Positions 25,753 to 34,971 of a stretch of DNA of 64,000 nucleotides are shown one piece after another (within the stretch, counting starts at the first letter, position 1; each line of letters starts with the position of its first letter). This DNA is from an uncultured Bacilli bacterium. GTDB lineage: Bacteria; Bacillota_I; Bacilli_A; RF39; UBA660. The DNA is taken from assembly GCA_934129945.1 (NCBI GenBank), contig CAKOXC010000001.1:186001-250000 (forward strand). The letters run 5' to 3'. The notes beneath the pieces are model-generated. The model worked only from the letters and a program-made list of their open reading frames with translations, was not told the origin of the DNA and made no database searches. A program made the translations under genes and the position numbers.

Positions 25753-26757
25753 ATGAAGAAAAAAATATGTAGTATTTTAATACTATGTGTAGTTTTATTA
25801 TCTACAGGATGTGGAAGTAATAACTATATAAAGAAAGATAAAAAAACAATTGTTACTAATGAAACTACTGGTCAAAACTTACAAAGAAATATTCTATGTA
25901 AACCAGAAGAAAAAGAATTATATGATTTATATAAAAAATATGATGACCAGTTAGAGGTATCTTTAGAAGATTTACCTAAGTGTGATGATTTTAAAATTAA
26001 CTCTGGTAAATATCAAGGATTATGGAATGCACTATTTGTAAAACCATTAGCATTCTTAATATTAAAACTTGGTAAATTAGTTAAAAATTATGGTGTTTCT
26101 GTAATGTTAATTGGTTTATTAATAAGATTAATATTAATGCCTTTTAGTAAAAAAACATTGAAACAATCAGAAAATATGAAAAAAGCTAATCCAGAATTAC
26201 AAAGAATTGAAAAAAAATATGCTAATAAAACTGATAATGAATCTATGATGGCTAAAAGTCAAGAAATGATGATGGTTTATAAAAAATATAATATAAGTCC
26301 AGTTGGATCTTGTCTTCTTGCATTTATTCAACTTCCATTATTCTTTGCATTCTTACAAGCAATTAATCGTGTTCCAGCAATATTTGAAGATTCTTTCTTA
26401 GGATTAAAACTTGGTATGACACCATTAAAAGGATTTAGTAATCAACAATATGGTTACATAATTCTTATTGCTCTTATTATATTAACAACTTATTATTCAT
26501 TTAAAGATACTATGAAACAAAGTGGTGGAAATAGTGAAGCAGAAAAACAAATGAAAATGACAATGACTGTCATGATTGTTATGATTTCATTCGCATCATT
26601 TAGTCTTCCAACAGCAATAGCACTTTACTGGATAGTAACAAATGGATTTATTATTTTCCAAAATAAAATACTAAAAAAAGTTATAGAAAAAGAAGATAGT
26701 AAAGACAAATTGATAAAACCTAAAAAAGTTAAAGATAGTAAGAAAAGAGGAAAATAA
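25753..26757 (+). CDS. yidC: YidC/SpoIIIJ-type membrane protein insertase (lipoprotein)
   Basis: 334 residues. A lipoprotein signal peptide ends in the lipobox LSTGC (C20). An ~80-residue outside segment follows, then five transmembrane helices of the YidC/Oxa1 core (VSVMLIGLLIRLILMPFSKKT with the substrate-groove arginine, then SCLLAFIQLPLFFAF). It inserts membrane proteins with or without SecYEG. The C-terminus is Lys-rich, as in SpoIIIJ. AAGGAG precedes the start; jag follows two bases later. Confidence 0.95.
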   Translation: MKKKICSILILCVVLLSTGCGSNNYIKKDKKTIVTNETTGQNLQRNILCKPEEKELYDLYKKYDDQLEVSLEDLPKCDDFKINSGKYQGLWNALFVKPLAFLILKLGKLVKNYGVSVMLIGLLIRLILMPFSKKTLKQSENMKKANPELQRIEKKYANKTDNESMMAKSQEMMMVYKKYNISPVGSCLLAFIQLPLFFAFLQAINRVPAIFEDSFLGLKLGMTPLKGFSNQQYGYIILIALIILTTYYSFKDTMKQSGGNSEAEKQMKMTMTVMIVMISFASFSLPTAIALYWIVTNGFIIFQNKILKKVIEKEDSKDKLIKPKKVKDSKKRGK

Positions 26758-26759
26758 GT

Positions 26760-27362
26760 ATGAAAGTAGTAACTGAAGCAAAAACTAAAGAAGAAGCTTT
26801 AAAAAAAGCTCTTGATGAATTAAAAGTAAATGAAAATGAAATATTTTATAAAGAAGAAAGTATAAAAGGAAAACTATTTAAATCAGGAAGTGTTAAAATT
26901 TATGCTTATACTGATGATGAAATATTAGAAAGTATTAAAAAATTTATTACAGAAATTGTTACTAATATGGGATTAGAAGTTAACTTTGAAACTAATATAA
27001 GAGATAGACAATTTAATTTAAAAATGTTTTCAAATAATAATGCTATATTAATTGGTAAAAATGCTAGAACTATGAAAGCTATTGAAATGCTTGCTAGACA
27101 AAAAATACAAGTTGAATATGGAATTAGAGTTAGAATATTCTTAGATGTAGAAAATTATAATGAGAAAAGAATTAAACAATTAGAAAGACTTGCAATAACT
27201 ACTGCTAAAGAAGTTTCTAAATCTAAAATAGAAGTAGCATTAGACAGTATGAATTCATACGAAAGAAGAATAATTCACAATAAATTAGTTAATTTTAAAG
27301 GGGTTACTACTATTAGTGAAGGTGAAGAACCTAATAGACATATAATAATTAAACCTGAATAG
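26760..27362 (+). CDS. jag: Jag/KhpB RNA-binding protein
   Basis: 200 residues: Jag-N domain (1-~50; KTKEEALKKALDELKVNE), a KH domain with a clear nucleotide-binding loop (LIGKNARTMKAIEMLARQ, ~98-115), and a C-terminal R3H domain (SMNSYERRIIHNKL, ~161-174). Binds RNA and influences cell division and elongation in Firmicutes. Placed directly after yidC as usual; a terminator follows. Confidence 0.93.
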   Translation: MKVVTEAKTKEEALKKALDELKVNENEIFYKEESIKGKLFKSGSVKIYAYTDDEILESIKKFITEIVTNMGLEVNFETNIRDRQFNLKMFSNNNAILIGKNARTMKAIEMLARQKIQVEYGIRVRIFLDVENYNEKRIKQLERLAITTAKEVSKSKIEVALDSMNSYERRIIHNKLVNFKGVTTISEGEEPNRHIIIKPE

Positions 27363-27367
27363 CATTT

Positions 27368-27400
27368 AAAAAGCATTTCCATAATTTGGAAGTGCTTTTT
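27368..27400. terminator. Bidirectional terminator after jag
   Basis: Stem AAAAAGCATTTCC/GGAAGTGCTTTTT (13 bp with one G-T pair), loop ATAATTT. Serves jag from the left and the convergent membrane-protein gene from the right. Confidence 0.85.
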
Positions 27401-27973
27401 TTAATACATTGATGCTTCTATTATATTGAATTTTGCATTTTTCATTGCATCAATTTTTTCAGATTCAACATACTCAAATATATCAAAATTTTGACTTTGA
27501 CCTGATGTTAAATCATTTGCATAAATAGTATCATCAGTTATTCTATTACCATTTTCATCAACAGCTTCAATTTTAAAACTAAATGATTTTGTTTCGTTAG
27601 CTTTGTTTGTTATTTTTACCGTTAATTTTGTTTCATTAAGTCCATATTCATCTGTTTCTACTTCAAAATTTCCCATATCAATATCAACTTGTTTTAAAAC
27701 TTTTTCAGTATTAGTTCCATCCATATCATCAAATGAATCTGACCAAGACTTTTGTAATGATAAAGTGATAAAAATAGATAAAATTCCTAAAATAATTGCC
27801 ACCATAGCTTTTCCTTTACTCTTCTTTTTAACTAAAGGGGTTATACTAAATACTATAGCTAATATTCCTAAAAAGAATGACGCATTATTAACAATAGGAA
27901 TAAAAGATATACAAATACCAATAATACCTAAAACTAAACCTGCAGTAGCTAAACCACTTTTTTGTTTTTCCAT
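27401..27973 (-). CDS. DUF4190-type membrane protein with extracytoplasmic domain
   Basis: 190 residues. Two transmembrane helices (LATAGLVLGIIGICISFIPI and AMVAIILGILSIFITL) separated by a short basic loop match the DUF4190 hairpin. Residues ~90-190 form a beta-rich domain with TKLTVKITNKANETKSF and IYANDLTSGQSQNFDIF, as in FxLYD/DUF4352-like extracellular domains. Function unknown. It is the only minus-strand gene inside the rpmH-to-dnaA block. Confidence 0.7.
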   Translation of the reverse strand: MEKQKSGLATAGLVLGIIGICISFIPIVNNASFFLGILAIVFSITPLVKKKSKGKAMVAIILGILSIFITLSLQKSWSDSFDDMDGTNTEKVLKQVDIDMGNFEVETDEYGLNETKLTVKITNKANETKSFSFKIEAVDENGNRITDDTIYANDLTSGQSQNFDIFEYVESEKIDAMKNAKFNIIEASMY

Positions 27974-28087
27974 AACTCTATACTCCTTTCTAATTTTAGA
28001 ATATCACAAAAATAACTTGCAGTAAATAGTTCATGTGAATAAAATACAGTAAATAATATCATACTTATATATAGAGGTAGTATTTTT

Positions 28088-28369
28088 ATGAAGTTAAAAT
28101 TTGATAATTTAAAAGATTTACTTATCTTTAATATTAAATATTATAGATATGTAAATAATTATTCACAAGAAAAACTGGCTGAATTAAGTAAATTAAGTCC
28201 TAGATATATAACAGATGTTGAACGCGGATTACATTGTCCGACTATACCAAAAATAGAAAGTATAGCAAATTCTTTAAATATTGAACCTTATAAATTATTT
28301 TTAAATATTGATAGAGATATTAACATAGTTAATAAAATGAAAAATGTAAGACAATATAATCAAAAGTAA
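28088..28369 (+). CDS. Short XRE-family helix-turn-helix protein
   Basis: 93 residues. A single Cro/C1-type HTH: NYSQEKLAELSKLSPRYITD (helices 2-3) then VERGLHCPTIPKIESIANSL. A typical DNA-binding regulator with no effector domain. It stands alone between a divergent membrane-protein gene and mnmE, so it may regulate either or itself. Confidence 0.85.
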   Translation: MKLKFDNLKDLLIFNIKYYRYVNNYSQEKLAELSKLSPRYITDVERGLHCPTIPKIESIANSLNIEPYKLFLNIDRDINIVNKMKNVRQYNQK

Positions 28370-28443
28370 TTTATTAAAAGATTTTATGTAATTTAAAAGC
28401 ATTTAATCTTTTTTTATGCTATAATACGTGCGAGGTGAGTATC

Positions 28444-29799
28444 ATGGAAGATACTATTTGTGCTATATCAACAGCTTTAGGTGTTGGGGCTATTTCAATA
28501 ATAAGACTTAGTGGAAATGAAAGTATAAATATCGTTAATAAAATTTTTAAAGGAAAAGATCTTACAAAAGTAGATACACATACAATAAATTATGGTCATA
28601 TTTATTATGAAAATGAATTAATTGATGAAGTATTAGTAAGTATTATGAGAGCTCCTAAAACTTATACTACTGAAGATATTGTCGAAATTAATTGTCATGG
28701 TGGTATAGCTACTACTGAAAAAATACTTGAAATATTATTAACTAATGGTGCAAGACTTGCTGAACCTGGAGAATTTACCAAAAGAGCATTTCTAAATGGT
28801 CGTATTGATTTAATTGAAGCTGAAGCTGTATCAGATTTACTTAATGCAACTAGTCAAAAAGCTAGAAATACTGCTGTTAATACTTTAAATGGAAGACTTA
28901 CTAATATTATTAAAGATTTGAGAAGTAAAATATTAAGTGTTATGGCTAATATCGAAGTTAATATCGATTACCCGGAATATGAAGATGCAATTGAAATTAC
29001 TCATAATAATTTATTACCAATGTTAGAAGATATTAAAAAGGATTTTACAAAAATATTAGAAGATGCTAATAACTGTAAATATATAAAAAATGGTATTGAT
29101 ATAGCTTTAATAGGAAAACCTAATGTAGGTAAAAGTTCACTTTTAAATGCTTTAATTAATGAAGATAAAGCCATAGTAACATCAATTTCTGGTACAACTA
29201 GAGATATAATTGAAGGAAAAATGGATTTAAATGGAATTAGTTTAAATATTATTGATACAGCAGGAATAAGAGAAACTGATGATGTTGTTGAAAAAATAGG
29301 TGTTTTAAAAAGTAAAGATATTATCAATAAAGCAGATTTAAATATCTTAGTATTAAATAATAATGAAGAATTAACAAAAGAAGATTTAAAAATTTTAGAT
29401 AACATTAAAAATATGAAATACATTATATATGTTAATAAAAGTGACTTAGATAAAAAAATAAATATTGATAACTTAGATAATTCTAAAATAGTATATGGTA
29501 ACACCATTGATAATGGTGGACTTAAAGATTTAAAAGAAAAAATAACTCAATTATTTAACTTAGGTTCACTTGAAAGTAAAGATTTAACTTATTTATCTAA
29601 TGCAAGACAGATTGCTACATTTAAAAAAGCTTTAGAATCTTTAAATAGTGCTATTAAAAATACTAAAGAAATGACTCCGATTGAAATGATTGATGTCGAT
29701 ATTAAACAAGTTTGGGATTTATTGGGTGAATTAATTGGTCAAACATATCATGATGAATTACTTGATGAATTATTTAGTAAATTTTGTTTAGGAAAATAA
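28444..29799 (+). CDS. mnmE: tRNA modification GTPase MnmE
   Basis: 451 residues. With MnmG it makes the 5-carboxymethylaminomethyl modification of wobble U34. An N-terminal formyl-THF-binding domain is followed by the inserted G domain (Walker A GKPNVGKSSL near 225; DTAG; NKSD) and the C-terminal catalytic cysteine motif CLGK at the very end. ATG 28444 is chosen because GAGGTG lies upstream; a GTG three codons earlier overlaps that site. Confidence 0.96.
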   Translation: MEDTICAISTALGVGAISIIRLSGNESINIVNKIFKGKDLTKVDTHTINYGHIYYENELIDEVLVSIMRAPKTYTTEDIVEINCHGGIATTEKILEILLTNGARLAEPGEFTKRAFLNGRIDLIEAEAVSDLLNATSQKARNTAVNTLNGRLTNIIKDLRSKILSVMANIEVNIDYPEYEDAIEITHNNLLPMLEDIKKDFTKILEDANNCKYIKNGIDIALIGKPNVGKSSLLNALINEDKAIVTSISGTTRDIIEGKMDLNGISLNIIDTAGIRETDDVVEKIGVLKSKDIINKADLNILVLNNNEELTKEDLKILDNIKNMKYIIYVNKSDLDKKINIDNLDNSKIVYGNTIDNGGLKDLKEKITQLFNLGSLESKDLTYLSNARQIATFKKALESLNSAIKNTKEMTPIEMIDVDIKQVWDLLGELIGQTYHDELLDELFSKFCLGK

Positions 29800-29860
29800 T
29801 CATTGTTTAATTAAAATAATAATTGTATAATAAAAAAGCCAAAAAAAGAGGTGTTTATAA

Positions 29861-31726
29861 ATGAAATATGATGTAATTGTAGTAGGTGGAGGACATGCAG
29901 GATGTGAAGCTGCTCATATTGCGGCTTTTATGGGTAAAAAAACAGCTTTAATATCAATGAATAAAAAAAATATAGCTGATATGCCTTGTAATCCTTCAAT
30001 TGGTGGAACTGCAAAAGGAATAATAGTTAGAGAAATAGATGCTCTTGGAGGTCTTATGGGTAAAATAGCTGATATTTCTCATTTTCAAATAAAGATGTTA
30101 AATAATGCTAAAGGTCCTGCTGTAAGAAGTTTACGTGCTCAAGCAGATAAAATAACTTATCCTAAAAATATGTTAAATGCCTTAGAAAATACTAAAAACC
30201 TAGATATTATTGAAGCAATGGTAGAAGACCTAATTGTTGAAAATAATAAAATTAAAGGTGTTGTATTCGAAGATGGTACTAAAATTATGTGTGACGCCGT
30301 AATATTAACTACTGGAACTTATTTAAAAGGAAATATCTTACAAGGAAGTAATAATACTCCATCTGGTCCACATGGTGAAAGAAGAAGTAACTACCTTTCT
30401 GATAATTTACATAAATATGGTTTTAAAATACTTAGATTAAAAACTGGAACACCTCCTAGAATTGCTAAAGATTCAATTGATTTTTCTAAAATGGAAGTAG
30501 AATATGGTGATGATACTTATTGGACTTTTTCGTTTGATAACAAACCATGCTACGATATAAATAAACAACAAAGATGTTATTTATTATATACAAATGAAAC
30601 AACTCATAAAATCATACTAGATAATTTATCAAAATCAGCTATGTATGGTGGATATGCTACTGGTGTCGGACCACGTTATTGTCCTTCTATAGAAGATAAA
30701 ATTGTTAGATTTAAAGATAAAGAAAGACACCAGTTATTCTTAGAACCAGAAAGTATATATTATGATGAATGGTATTTACAAGGATTTTCAACAAGTATGC
30801 CAATTGATGTCCAAGAAAAAATGGTTCATAGTTTAAAAGGTTTAGAAAATTGTAATATTACAAAATATGCATATGCTATAGAATATGATGCTATTGATCC
30901 ATTACAATTAAATCCATCTTTAGAAACTAAAGTAATAGAAAATCTATTTACTGCTGGTCAAATTAATGGAACTAGTGGTTATGAAGAAGCTGCCGGTCAG
31001 GGATTAATTGCTGGTATTAATGCATCTTTAAAACTTGATAATAAAGAACCACTTATTTTAAAAAGAAATGAAGCCTATATTGGAGTATTAATTGATGATT
31101 TAGTAACTAAAGGTACTATTGAACCTTATAGAATGCTTACTTCTCGTGCAGAATATAGATTAATTTTAAGACATGACAATGCTGATTTAAGATTAAGAGA
31201 AAAAGCTCATGAAATTGGCAGTATTACAGAAAAACAATATGAAAATTACTTAAATAAAAAAGAATGTATTAATGAAGTTAAAAAAATACTTGAAGTGAAT
31301 AAACTTAAACTTAATGATGAAATTAAAGAAATCTTTAAAAATAATAATTTAAATATTCCAAATTATTCTATGAGTTTTACTCAACTTTTAAAAAGACCTG
31401 AAATTAAAATTGATTTTTTAAAAAATTTTATTGATTTAAATTACGATAATGATATTCTAGAAATAGTAGAGATTGATATTAAATATGAAGGCTATATTAG
31501 TAAAACTTATAAAGAAGTAGAAAAAATGATTAAACTTGAAGAGAAAAAAATACCTAATGATTTAGATTATGACAAAATTATTAACTTAGCTAGTGAAGCA
31601 AAACAAAAATTAAAATTAGTTAAACCAATATCTATTGGACAAGCAGCTAGAATTAGTGGTGTAAATCCTTCAGATATTGCAATACTTGTTGTATATTTAA
31701 AAAAGGAGTATGGAAAAAATGAATAA
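29861..31726 (+). CDS. mnmG: tRNA uridine 5-carboxymethylaminomethyl modification enzyme MnmG
   Basis: 621 residues, full length. FAD-dependent partner of MnmE. The dinucleotide-binding site VVGGGHAGCEAA is at the N-terminus; GTPPRI and the C-terminal GYEEAAGQG and TSRAEYRL motifs are present. It ends 8 bases inside rsmG, so the two are coupled. AGAGGTG Shine-Dalgarno. Confidence 0.96.
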   Translation: MKYDVIVVGGGHAGCEAAHIAAFMGKKTALISMNKKNIADMPCNPSIGGTAKGIIVREIDALGGLMGKIADISHFQIKMLNNAKGPAVRSLRAQADKITYPKNMLNALENTKNLDIIEAMVEDLIVENNKIKGVVFEDGTKIMCDAVILTTGTYLKGNILQGSNNTPSGPHGERRSNYLSDNLHKYGFKILRLKTGTPPRIAKDSIDFSKMEVEYGDDTYWTFSFDNKPCYDINKQQRCYLLYTNETTHKIILDNLSKSAMYGGYATGVGPRYCPSIEDKIVRFKDKERHQLFLEPESIYYDEWYLQGFSTSMPIDVQEKMVHSLKGLENCNITKYAYAIEYDAIDPLQLNPSLETKVIENLFTAGQINGTSGYEEAAGQGLIAGINASLKLDNKEPLILKRNEAYIGVLIDDLVTKGTIEPYRMLTSRAEYRLILRHDNADLRLREKAHEIGSITEKQYENYLNKKECINEVKKILEVNKLKLNDEIKEIFKNNNLNIPNYSMSFTQLLKRPEIKIDFLKNFIDLNYDNDILEIVEIDIKYEGYISKTYKEVEKMIKLEEKKIPNDLDYDKIINLASEAKQKLKLVKPISIGQAARISGVNPSDIAILVVYLKKEYGKNE

Positions 31727-32429
31727 AAATGATTTCATTAAATACTTAGAAAATTTAAATATTAATATTTCAACTGAAAAATTGCAATTATTACAAAAAT
31801 ATTGTGATTTTTTATTAGATTATAATAAAACAACCAATTTAACAGCAATAAAAGATGAAGATAATGTCTATTTGAAACATTTTTATGATTCACTAACTAT
31901 TAATAAATATTTAAATAATATAAATACCCTATTAGATATAGGTACTGGTGCTGGATTTCCTGGTATGGTTATTGCTATTATGCACCCAGAAATTCATGTA
32001 ACCTTATTAGATTCTAATAATAAAAAGATAAAATTTCTTGAAGAACTTATTAAAATACTAGGTATAACTAATGTTTCACTAATATATGGACGTTGTGAAA
32101 CATTTGCTAAAGATAATAAAGAAAAATTTGATATTGTTACTTCACGTGCTGTAGCTAGATTAAGAATTTTATGTGAACTTGCTTTGCCTTTACTTAAAAT
32201 TAATGGAAAATTTATAGCTATGAAAGGTAATATTACTGATGAAATAATAGAAGCTAATGATACTATTAGTATATTAAATTCTAAAATAATAGAACAAGAT
32301 ATATTTAAATTACCAATTGAAAATAGTAATAGAGAAAATGTGGTTATTAAAAAAATTAAGAGTTGTGATGATAAATATCCTAGAGATTATGACAAAATTA
32401 TTAAAAAGCCACTTGTAAAAAAACAATAA
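31719..32429 (+). CDS. rsmG: 16S rRNA (guanine-527-N7)-methyltransferase RsmG
   Basis: 236 residues. The SAM-binding motif LLDIGTGAGFPGMVIAI and the following TLLDSNNKK (acidic ribose ligand) identify RsmG, as does the linkage to mnmG. AAGGAG is correctly spaced for ATG 31719; an ATG three codons upstream is too close to it. Confidence 0.95.
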   Translation: MNKNDFIKYLENLNINISTEKLQLLQKYCDFLLDYNKTTNLTAIKDEDNVYLKHFYDSLTINKYLNNINTLLDIGTGAGFPGMVIAIMHPEIHVTLLDSNNKKIKFLEELIKILGITNVSLIYGRCETFAKDNKEKFDIVTSRAVARLRILCELALPLLKINGKFIAMKGNITDEIIEANDTISILNSKIIEQDIFKLPIENSNRENVVIKKIKSCDDKYPRDYDKIIKKPLVKKQ

Positions 32430-32468
32430 ATAAGATAAAATTAATAATAGAATATGGGGCTGATTAGT

Positions 32469-33929
32469 ATGAATATGGAAGAAAAGATTTTACAAATTCC
32501 AATTGAGGATATTATTCCAAATAGATTTCAACCTAGATTAACTTTTGATGATAAAGCATTACAAGAGTTATCTAGTTCTATAAAACAACATGGTATTATT
32601 CAACCATTAGTTTTAAGAAAACTTGGAGATAAATATGAAATCATTGCTGGTGAAAGAAGATATAAAGCTGCTCAAATGGCTGGACTTACTACAGTTCCTG
32701 CAGTTATTTCAAATATTGATGATGATAAAAGTGCAGAAGTTGCTTTAATAGAAAATATTCAAAGAAAGAACTTAACAGCTATTGAAGAAGCTAAATCATA
32801 TAAAAATCTACTTGATAGAGGATATTTAACACAAGAACAACTTGCTGAAAAATTAGGAGTTTCTCAATCTACTATTGCTAATAAATTACGTTTATTAAAT
32901 TTAGATGAAGAAGTACAAGATGCCTTATTAAATGAAAAAATATCTGAAAGACATGCAAGAGCTTTATTATCTTTACCTACTAAAGAAGATCAAATAAAAT
33001 GGTTAAACAAAATATTAACAGATCGTCTTACAGTAAGACAACTAGATATAGAACTTAAAAAAGCACTAAATAAAGATAGTGAAGACGATGGTTCTGATAT
33101 TCCTCTTGTTAATTTAACACCTAATATTAATGAGATTAAAGAAAATGCTTTAGATATAAATCCTGCTCAGGGATTACATGATATAGAAAGTATGTTAAAA
33201 CCTTCAACTCCTGGTGAAAAAACTTATAATTTAAATAATCCAATTGAAAATGTAGAAACTTTAGATTTTGATGAAGAACCTCAAAAAACTGAAGAAGTAA
33301 AACAACCAAATAAATTCTTTAATTTCTTAGAGGATGAACAAGCAAATATGAATGAAGATACTTCAATTGATGATGTGTTTAATAATCAACCTAAAATTGA
33401 TACACCAGTTGTAGATAATAATGTTAATAATGAAACAATCAATAGTGATATTCTAGAGAATAATCAAGTAAATATTGATAATACTGATAATACTATTTTA
33501 CCTGATACAAATAATGTAATTGATCAACCAATTGATGTTAATGTTAATCCTACTGTTGAAGAAAATAACATTATAAATGAAGCTCCAACTAATAATTTCT
33601 TTAATTTTGGAAACACTCCTGAAAATAATACTTTAGAAAATAATGATATTAATCAAATTGAACAAAATAATAATGAGAATGATAATAATATTATTGAAGT
33701 AGTTCCAGAAAAGAAAAATGATGAAGTATTTGATCCAATGAGTATGGTTAATACTTTAGAACCTGATTATCAAGAAAAAATTGAAGAAGCTCAAGGAACT
33801 GATTTAAAAACAGCAATAAATGAAATTAGAAATGTTAAAGAAGATTTATTAAATAAAGGATTTAACATTAATATTGATGAAGCTGATCTTGGAGATTCTT
33901 ATACAATTACAATAAATATAATTAAATAA
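32469..33929 (+). CDS. noc: Noc-type ParB protein (nucleoid occlusion/ParB-CTPase family)
   Basis: 486 residues. N-terminal ParB/Srx CTPase domain with RFQPR (19-23), GIIQPLV and GERRYKA (61-67); central helix-turn-helix TQEQLAEKLGVSQSTIANKL (121-140) whose recognition segment QSTIANKLRLL equals that of Bacillus Noc and not Spo0J. The C-terminal dimer domain (DLKTAINEIRNVKEDLL, then SYTITINIIK) is also Noc-like. Residues ~205-430 are an Asn/Asp/Glu-rich linker, far longer than in Bacillus Noc. The amphipathic N-terminal membrane helix of Bacillus Noc is absent. No soj/parA or second parB is adjacent. Confidence 0.85.
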   Translation: MNMEEKILQIPIEDIIPNRFQPRLTFDDKALQELSSSIKQHGIIQPLVLRKLGDKYEIIAGERRYKAAQMAGLTTVPAVISNIDDDKSAEVALIENIQRKNLTAIEEAKSYKNLLDRGYLTQEQLAEKLGVSQSTIANKLRLLNLDEEVQDALLNEKISERHARALLSLPTKEDQIKWLNKILTDRLTVRQLDIELKKALNKDSEDDGSDIPLVNLTPNINEIKENALDINPAQGLHDIESMLKPSTPGEKTYNLNNPIENVETLDFDEEPQKTEEVKQPNKFFNFLEDEQANMNEDTSIDDVFNNQPKIDTPVVDNNVNNETINSDILENNQVNIDNTDNTILPDTNNVIDQPIDVNVNPTVEENNIINEAPTNNFFNFGNTPENNTLENNDINQIEQNNNENDNNIIEVVPEKKNDEVFDPMSMVNTLEPDYQEKIEEAQGTDLKTAINEIRNVKEDLLNKGFNINIDEADLGDSYTITINIIK

Positions 33930-33958
33930 GATGTTGTTTATAATATCTTATTTTTTTT
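33924..33958 (+). terminator. Terminator after noc
   Basis: Stem AAATAAGAT/ATCTTATTT (33924-33932 and 33945-33953) followed by a run of T; the stem overlaps the noc stop codon. Confidence 0.75.
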
Positions 33959-33974
33959 ATATAATAAAAAAGAG

Positions 33975-34745
33975 GTGATTTTTATAAAAGTTTTAATAAC
34001 TGGAGCTTCTAGTGGAATTGGTAGAGATATGGCTTATTATTTTGCTAAATTAAATTATGATTTAATATTAGTAGCTAGAAGAACAAAATTAATGGAAGAA
34101 ATCAAAAAAAATGTTAGTGTTAATGTTGAAATAATTCCTATGGATTTAACTATTCAAGAAAACTGTTTTAAATTATATGAAATGGTAAAAAAACAAAACA
34201 TTGATATACTAGTCAACAATGCTGGTTTTGGTCTATTTGGAATGTTTTACAAGACTGATTTAAATCGTGAATTAGAAATGATTAATTTAAATATCACTGC
34301 TACACATATATTAACAAAATTATTTTTAAAAGACTTTATAAAAAGAGATTATGGTTACATCTTAAATGTTTGTAGTAGTGCAGGATTTATGGCTGGACCT
34401 AGGTTAAACACTTATTATGCTACAAAAAACTATTCTTTAAAGTTAACAATGGCTATTTATGAAGAATTAAGACAAATGAAAAGCAATGTTCATATTAGTG
34501 CTTTATGTCCAGGACCTGTTAATACAGAATTTAATAAAGTAGCAAAAGGAGTATTTAGTTTAAAAGAAGCAAATAGTAATTACATAGCAAAATATGCTAT
34601 TAATCAGTTATTCAAAAATAAATTGTTGATAATTCCACAATCAAAAATCAAATTAGGTATTTTTTTCACAAGATTTTTACCTTATAAACTGCAATTGTTG
34701 ATAACTTATCATATCCAAAAGCGCAAAAATACGGGAAAATTTTAA
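33975..34745 (+). CDS. Short-chain dehydrogenase/reductase (SDR)
   Basis: About 254-256 residues. NAD(P)-binding TGASSGIG at the N-terminus, NNAG near 85, catalytic S-Y-K (CSSAGF then YYATK near 155), and PGPVNTEF after the active site place it in the classical SDR family (YqjQ/DltE-like). Substrate unknown. The start is odd: the Shine-Dalgarno AGAGGTG is ideally spaced for ATA at 33984, while the only conventional start, GTG 33975, lies inside that Shine-Dalgarno. Confidence 0.85.
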   Translation: MIFIKVLITGASSGIGRDMAYYFAKLNYDLILVARRTKLMEEIKKNVSVNVEIIPMDLTIQENCFKLYEMVKKQNIDILVNNAGFGLFGMFYKTDLNRELEMINLNITATHILTKLFLKDFIKRDYGYILNVCSSAGFMAGPRLNTYYATKNYSLKLTMAIYEELRQMKSNVHISALCPGPVNTEFNKVAKGVFSLKEANSNYIAKYAINQLFKNKLLIIPQSKIKLGIFFTRFLPYKLQLLITYHIQKRKNTGKF

Positions 34746-34746
34746 T

Positions 34747-34926
34747 TTATCAACTCTATCAACAGACCTGTTAATAAATATTATTAACAGGTTTTAATTT
34801 GTTTATATAAAAATTTGTGGAAAATGTTGATAAGTGTCATTTTTTGCGATATTATAGTATCTAATCTTGTGGAATAACTGTTGATATAGTTGTGAATTTA
34901 AATTTAATACTTTAAATTTATCAACA
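34747..34926. other. Probable oriC, upstream part (DnaA-box cluster)
   Basis: DnaA-box-like 9-mers related to TTATC(A/C)ACA: TTATCAACT (34747-34755), CTATCAACA (34756-34764), reverse TTTCCACAA (34815-34823), reverse TTATCAACA (34825-34833), reverse ATTCCACAA (34867-34875), reverse ATATCAACA (34879-34887) and TTATCAACA (34918-34926). An A/T-only stretch near 34895-34917 could be the unwinding element. The location just before dnaA is standard for Bacilli. Confidence 0.75.
34766..34800 (+). terminator. Terminator between SDR gene and dnaA
   Basis: Perfect 11-bp stem ACCTGTTAATA/TATTAACAGGT (34766-34792) followed by TTTAATTT. It isolates the dnaA promoter region from upstream transcription. Confidence 0.85.
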
Positions 34927-34971
34927 ATTAAGCTACAATTAGTTTATGGAAAATAATCGTTAGACTGTGGG

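Noticed and set aside
29001..29507. 168-codon open frame antisense to mnmE
   Set aside because: AT-rich coding sequence often leaves the antisense open; the hydrophobic translation mirrors the MnmE codons and has no ribosome site.
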